Source of the DNA: a bacterium
GTDB lineage: Bacteria > Chloroflexota > Chloroflexia > Chloroflexales > Kallotenuaceae
DNA: 64,000 nucleotides
Direction: 5' to 3'
NCBI GenBank assembly: GCA_016781525.1
Contig: JADDQE010000218.1
Location: forward strand, 1 to 64,000
Under the pieces are notes generated by a model. It saw only the letters and a program-made list of their open reading frames with translations. It was not told the origin of the DNA and did no database searches. The position numbers were made by a program, and so were the translations under genes. Below are positions 61,719-64,000 of the stretch, piece by piece. Positions within the stretch are counted from its first letter, which is position 1. The number at the start of each line of letters is the position of its first letter.

Positions 61719-61746
61719 TTGCCGGCCCTGCAACATCTGCTATCAT
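61719..61746 (+). promoter_or_regulatory. Possible promoter of the phosphoesterase gene
   Basis: TTGCCG (61719-61724) and TATCAT (61741-61746) are 16 bases apart, about 215 bases before the ATG at 61962. The match is moderate and the leader long. Confidence 0.4.
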
Positions 61747-61961
61747 ACCGACCTGAGTACGCCGCCTGACGACTAGATGCCTGACCGAGTATTTTCCAAG
61801 CATAGCAGGTTACAACGGACACGAGCGTCAGGCACACGTGCGAGATGCAGGACCATCTCCTCTCGGCAGCTGCCGTTCCGCCGCTTCAGGTGGCGACCCT
61901 TCGGCTGCGCTCGTCGTGTTTGTGCAACCAGAATCCGCCGCACATTGGAAGGACACCTCGC

Positions 61962-64000
61962 ATGTTCGCTATTGCCATCATAGCCAGCCTGTTGCTCGTC
62001 TCCGTCGTTCTGGCGGTCGACATCTTGGGCGCACCCTCGCCCAACCATCTTCCAGGGGTCAGAAGGCAGCCCGGAGGAGGCCGCTACATGCTCCTTGATG
62101 TGCTGAGCACCCTAGCGATTGTGGCGGTGACGGCTGCCGGCTGGTACTTACCGAACCTAAGTGGGCTCGCGCCCGAGCTTGGAGGACGCGCAAGGTTCGC
62201 GCTTATTGCGGCCAGCTCCGCGCTGCTTTTCCTCATTGCCCTGCTCGAATTCATGCCCGCGGTGCACAGAAAAGCGGTAATACTGCATTTCAGCCGGGTA
62301 GTTGTCCGTGTCATCCTCTGGCCACTGGCCGTCCTGGCGATGAGCATCCCACTGCTACTGATTGACACGCCGCTCTCTACCGCTCGCAATGCGATTGTCG
62401 CGGGCCTGCTCTTCTGCGGTGCGCTCACGGCCTATCGCGAGTGGCGGCGGCGCTGGCGGACGGGAGACCGGAGCCGCGCGAGCTTGCTCGGTGGTGCCAA
62501 GGTCGTCAGTCAGTTCCTAGCCTTGGTGCTGGTTGCCGCCGGCTTCATCGCCTTCGGCTGGACGATCATCCTCTGGGCTGGCTCCCTTATTCAAAGCTTT
62601 CAGAAGGCCTGGTTCGAGACGACGAGCTTGTTTGTCGTGCTCATCTCCATCGTCTACCTTGTGGTCTACCTCACGCGCCGCATCATCGGCGCACGCGGCT
62701 TCTCATGGGTCGACCCTCCCCAGTGGCGCACGCTCTTCGCCGATGTCAAGTACAAGCAAACGCTGCGGCTGTCGGGACGACTACCCTTTCTCCACATTAG
62801 CACCAGTGGGCTGGCAGACACAGTCAGGATGGCCTACACTCGCCATATCGTGGCAGGCGACGGTGAGCTAGCGCATGCGATCGACGAGGCTGCACGAATT
62901 TCGCCGCCGCGCCAATCGAGGTGCACGGTCGCCTTCACCATTCTTGGCGACCCTGGAGAGGGCGATGATAGCCAGCTCTACGACGTCCATCGGCCGGAGA
63001 AGCAGCACAAGATCGATGTGCTCAATCGCGCCGCCTCGGATAATACCCAGGGCGGCAGTCCAGCATCCAAGGCGGGAGGCGCCGAGGGCAGCCAGAACGT
63101 GCTGTCGCCCGATTTTGTGCTTGTAAGCTCCGACGTGGTGTATCCGGCCGGTGAGCTCATGGACTACGAGCGCACCGTGTACCGCGTGTACTGCGGCACC
63201 AGCGTCCCGATCTATGCTATTCCGGGCAATCACGACTGGTACGATCACCTCAATGCCTTCTTCATGAACTTTTCCTACGCCGCAGTCCAGCAAGCTCAGG
63301 CCGGGTCATCTCGCGCGCCCGACGCGGGAGGACGCTACTTTTGGGTCGGAGGTCGCCAGCAGTGGGACGAGATTTCCAAGCTACGGGACGCCTACGATCT
63401 CCATTCCCTGGGTGGTTTTGTCGACGACCCGACGACGCAGCAGCGCCTTCCGTTCTTTGAGCTTTGCTTCTTGGAGGCGCCGCTTACCGTAGTTGGCGTC
63501 GACACAGGGTGTACCGGCTCGGTGGATGCCCTCCAGTTTCGCTGGCTCGAGCGCCGCCTCAGACAAGCGCGGGCTCAGGGACACATTTTGCTTGTGGTGC
63601 TCAGCGAGCCGCTGTACGTCGACGGCAAATTCGCGCATAAGCCTGTGCCTGGGGAGCCGCCGGCAGACGGAAGCGCGGGACGGCAGCTGTGGGAGGTCTA
63701 TGCGCTTCTGCGTAAATACGAGGTCGATGTGGTAATGGCCGGCGATACCCACGCCTATCAGCGCTACGAGGTGTACTACCACACTCCGGATGGCCGCCAG
63801 CGGACAATGCACCATGTGGTCAACGGCGGCTCGGGGGCCTATCTATCGCTGCCCATGGATTTTGGCTGGGAGATCGCGTGGGCGGCCGGCTCGCGTCTCG
63901 CCAGGCGCTTTGTGTTTCAGGATGCTGAGACCCATGAGTACGACGATGTCGTCATCCGCGACCTCTTTCCAACAGCGCAACAGATGCTGGACAAGTTCAT
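61962..64000 (+). CDS. Membrane-anchored metallophosphoesterase (3' end beyond the window)
   Basis: An open frame of at least 679 codons that runs off the edge. Residues 1-240 hold about six membrane helices (FAIAIIASLLLVSVVLAVDI, LLDVLSTLAIVAVTAAGWYL, FALIAASSALLFLIALLEF, VILWPLAVLAMSIPLLLI, LVLVAAGFIAFGWTIILWAG, LFVVLISIVYLVVYL). After about residue 320 comes a calcineurin-like phosphoesterase: FTILGDPGEGDD (first Asp), LVSSDVVYPAGE (second metal Asp; the usual Gly is Ser), IPGNHDWYDH (GNHD), VLSEPLY and MAGDTHAYQRY (GDTH). The metal ligands are thus present. The substrate is unknown. GGAAGGAC lies seven bases before the ATG. Length to the stop is not visible. Confidence 0.85.
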   Translation, partial: MFAIAIIASLLLVSVVLAVDILGAPSPNHLPGVRRQPGGGRYMLLDVLSTLAIVAVTAAGWYLPNLSGLAPELGGRARFALIAASSALLFLIALLEFMPAVHRKAVILHFSRVVVRVILWPLAVLAMSIPLLLIDTPLSTARNAIVAGLLFCGALTAYREWRRRWRTGDRSRASLLGGAKVVSQFLALVLVAAGFIAFGWTIILWAGSLIQSFQKAWFETTSLFVVLISIVYLVVYLTRRIIGARGFSWVDPPQWRTLFADVKYKQTLRLSGRLPFLHISTSGLADTVRMAYTRHIVAGDGELAHAIDEAARISPPRQSRCTVAFTILGDPGEGDDSQLYDVHRPEKQHKIDVLNRAASDNTQGGSPASKAGGAEGSQNVLSPDFVLVSSDVVYPAGELMDYERTVYRVYCGTSVPIYAIPGNHDWYDHLNAFFMNFSYAAVQQAQAGSSRAPDAGGRYFWVGGRQQWDEISKLRDAYDLHSLGGFVDDPTTQQRLPFFELCFLEAPLTVVGVDTGCTGSVDALQFRWLERRLRQARAQGHILLVVLSEPLYVDGKFAHKPVPGEPPADGSAGRQLWEVYALLRKYEVDVVMAGDTHAYQRYEVYYHTPDGRQRTMHHVVNGGSGAYLSLPMDFGWEIAWAAGSRLARRFVFQDAETHEYDDVVIRDLFPTAQQMLDKF

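Noticed and set aside
1-64000. CRISPR arrays, tRNA or rRNA genes, insertion sequences, prophage genes
   Set aside because: No regular repeat-spacer array, no cloverleaf-like TTCGANNCC arm in a suitable context, no rRNA core sequence and no transposase, integrase or phage structural protein was seen by reading both strands.

Overview
The window is GC-rich, densely coded bacterial chromosome with no rRNA, tRNA, CRISPR array, insertion sequence or phage gene that I could find. It most likely comes from a member of the Chloroflexota. The evidence is circumstantial: secreted and membrane proteins with Pro/Thr linkers, a secreted glycosidase ending in a YLPVV-type tail, many zinc-ribbon, GAF and PAS proteins, an archaeal/fungal-type aspartate-semialdehyde dehydrogenase, and a YtxJ-type bacilliredoxin. 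Several genes are decayed or frameshifted, which may reflect real gene loss or residual assembly errors.

Region 1 (1-13.8 kb) is housekeeping: an acetyltransferase, a GAF-domain sensor kinase, ruvB, an orphan Flp pilin, and an aspartate-family amino-acid block (thrC, then metY-metX-lysC-asd). The metY block is headed by a sigma70-like promoter and a complete SAM-I riboswitch whose terminator/antiterminator exchange can be read directly from the sequence. Region 2 (13.8-32 kb) is a mixed accessory zone. It holds a secreted glycosidase, a DtxR-type metal regulator beside a decayed metal-binding lipoprotein gene, an aminotransferase, a GH18 protein, TPR and PAP2 membrane proteins, a PAS kinase/response regulator pair with a frameshift in the kinase, hydrolases, a HAD phosphatase, a bacilliredoxin, a CPBP protease and a lipoprotein esterase. 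Remnants of a beta-helix protein, a PAS protein and an SDR lie in regions 1 and 2.

Region 3 (32-58.4 kb) is the most interesting part: a 26-kb carboxylate-catabolism island. A divergent citrate synthase is followed by about 24.5 kb of genes all on the + strand. In order these are an SDR lacking its catalytic residues, MmgE/PrpD, an AbrB-type membrane protein, an IclR regulator, tctBAC, an isopropylmalate/tartrate dehydrogenase-like enzyme, a second MmgE/PrpD, a TcuA-like FAD tricarballylate dehydrogenase, tctCBA, a second AbrB-type protein, a two-subunit aconitase-family hydro-lyase, an isocitrate-lyase/PEP-mutase-family lyase, a MatB-like acyl-CoA synthetase, a second tartrate/malate dehydrogenase-like enzyme and an NAD-malic enzyme. 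Most functions occur twice. A shared 15-bp palindrome with a third half-site lies in the citrate synthase/SDR intergenic region and at the tctB promoter, and is a good candidate operator for the IclR protein. The gene set suggests uptake of a tri- or branched dicarboxylate, followed by dehydrogenation, (de)hydration, cleavage by a lyase, CoA activation and feeding into pyruvate. The exact substrate cannot be read from sequence.

Region 4 (58.4-64 kb) has an acetyltransferase, two small membrane proteins, a GH6 cellulase-type gene broken by a frameshift, and the 5' part of a large membrane-anchored metallophosphoesterase that runs off the window edge.
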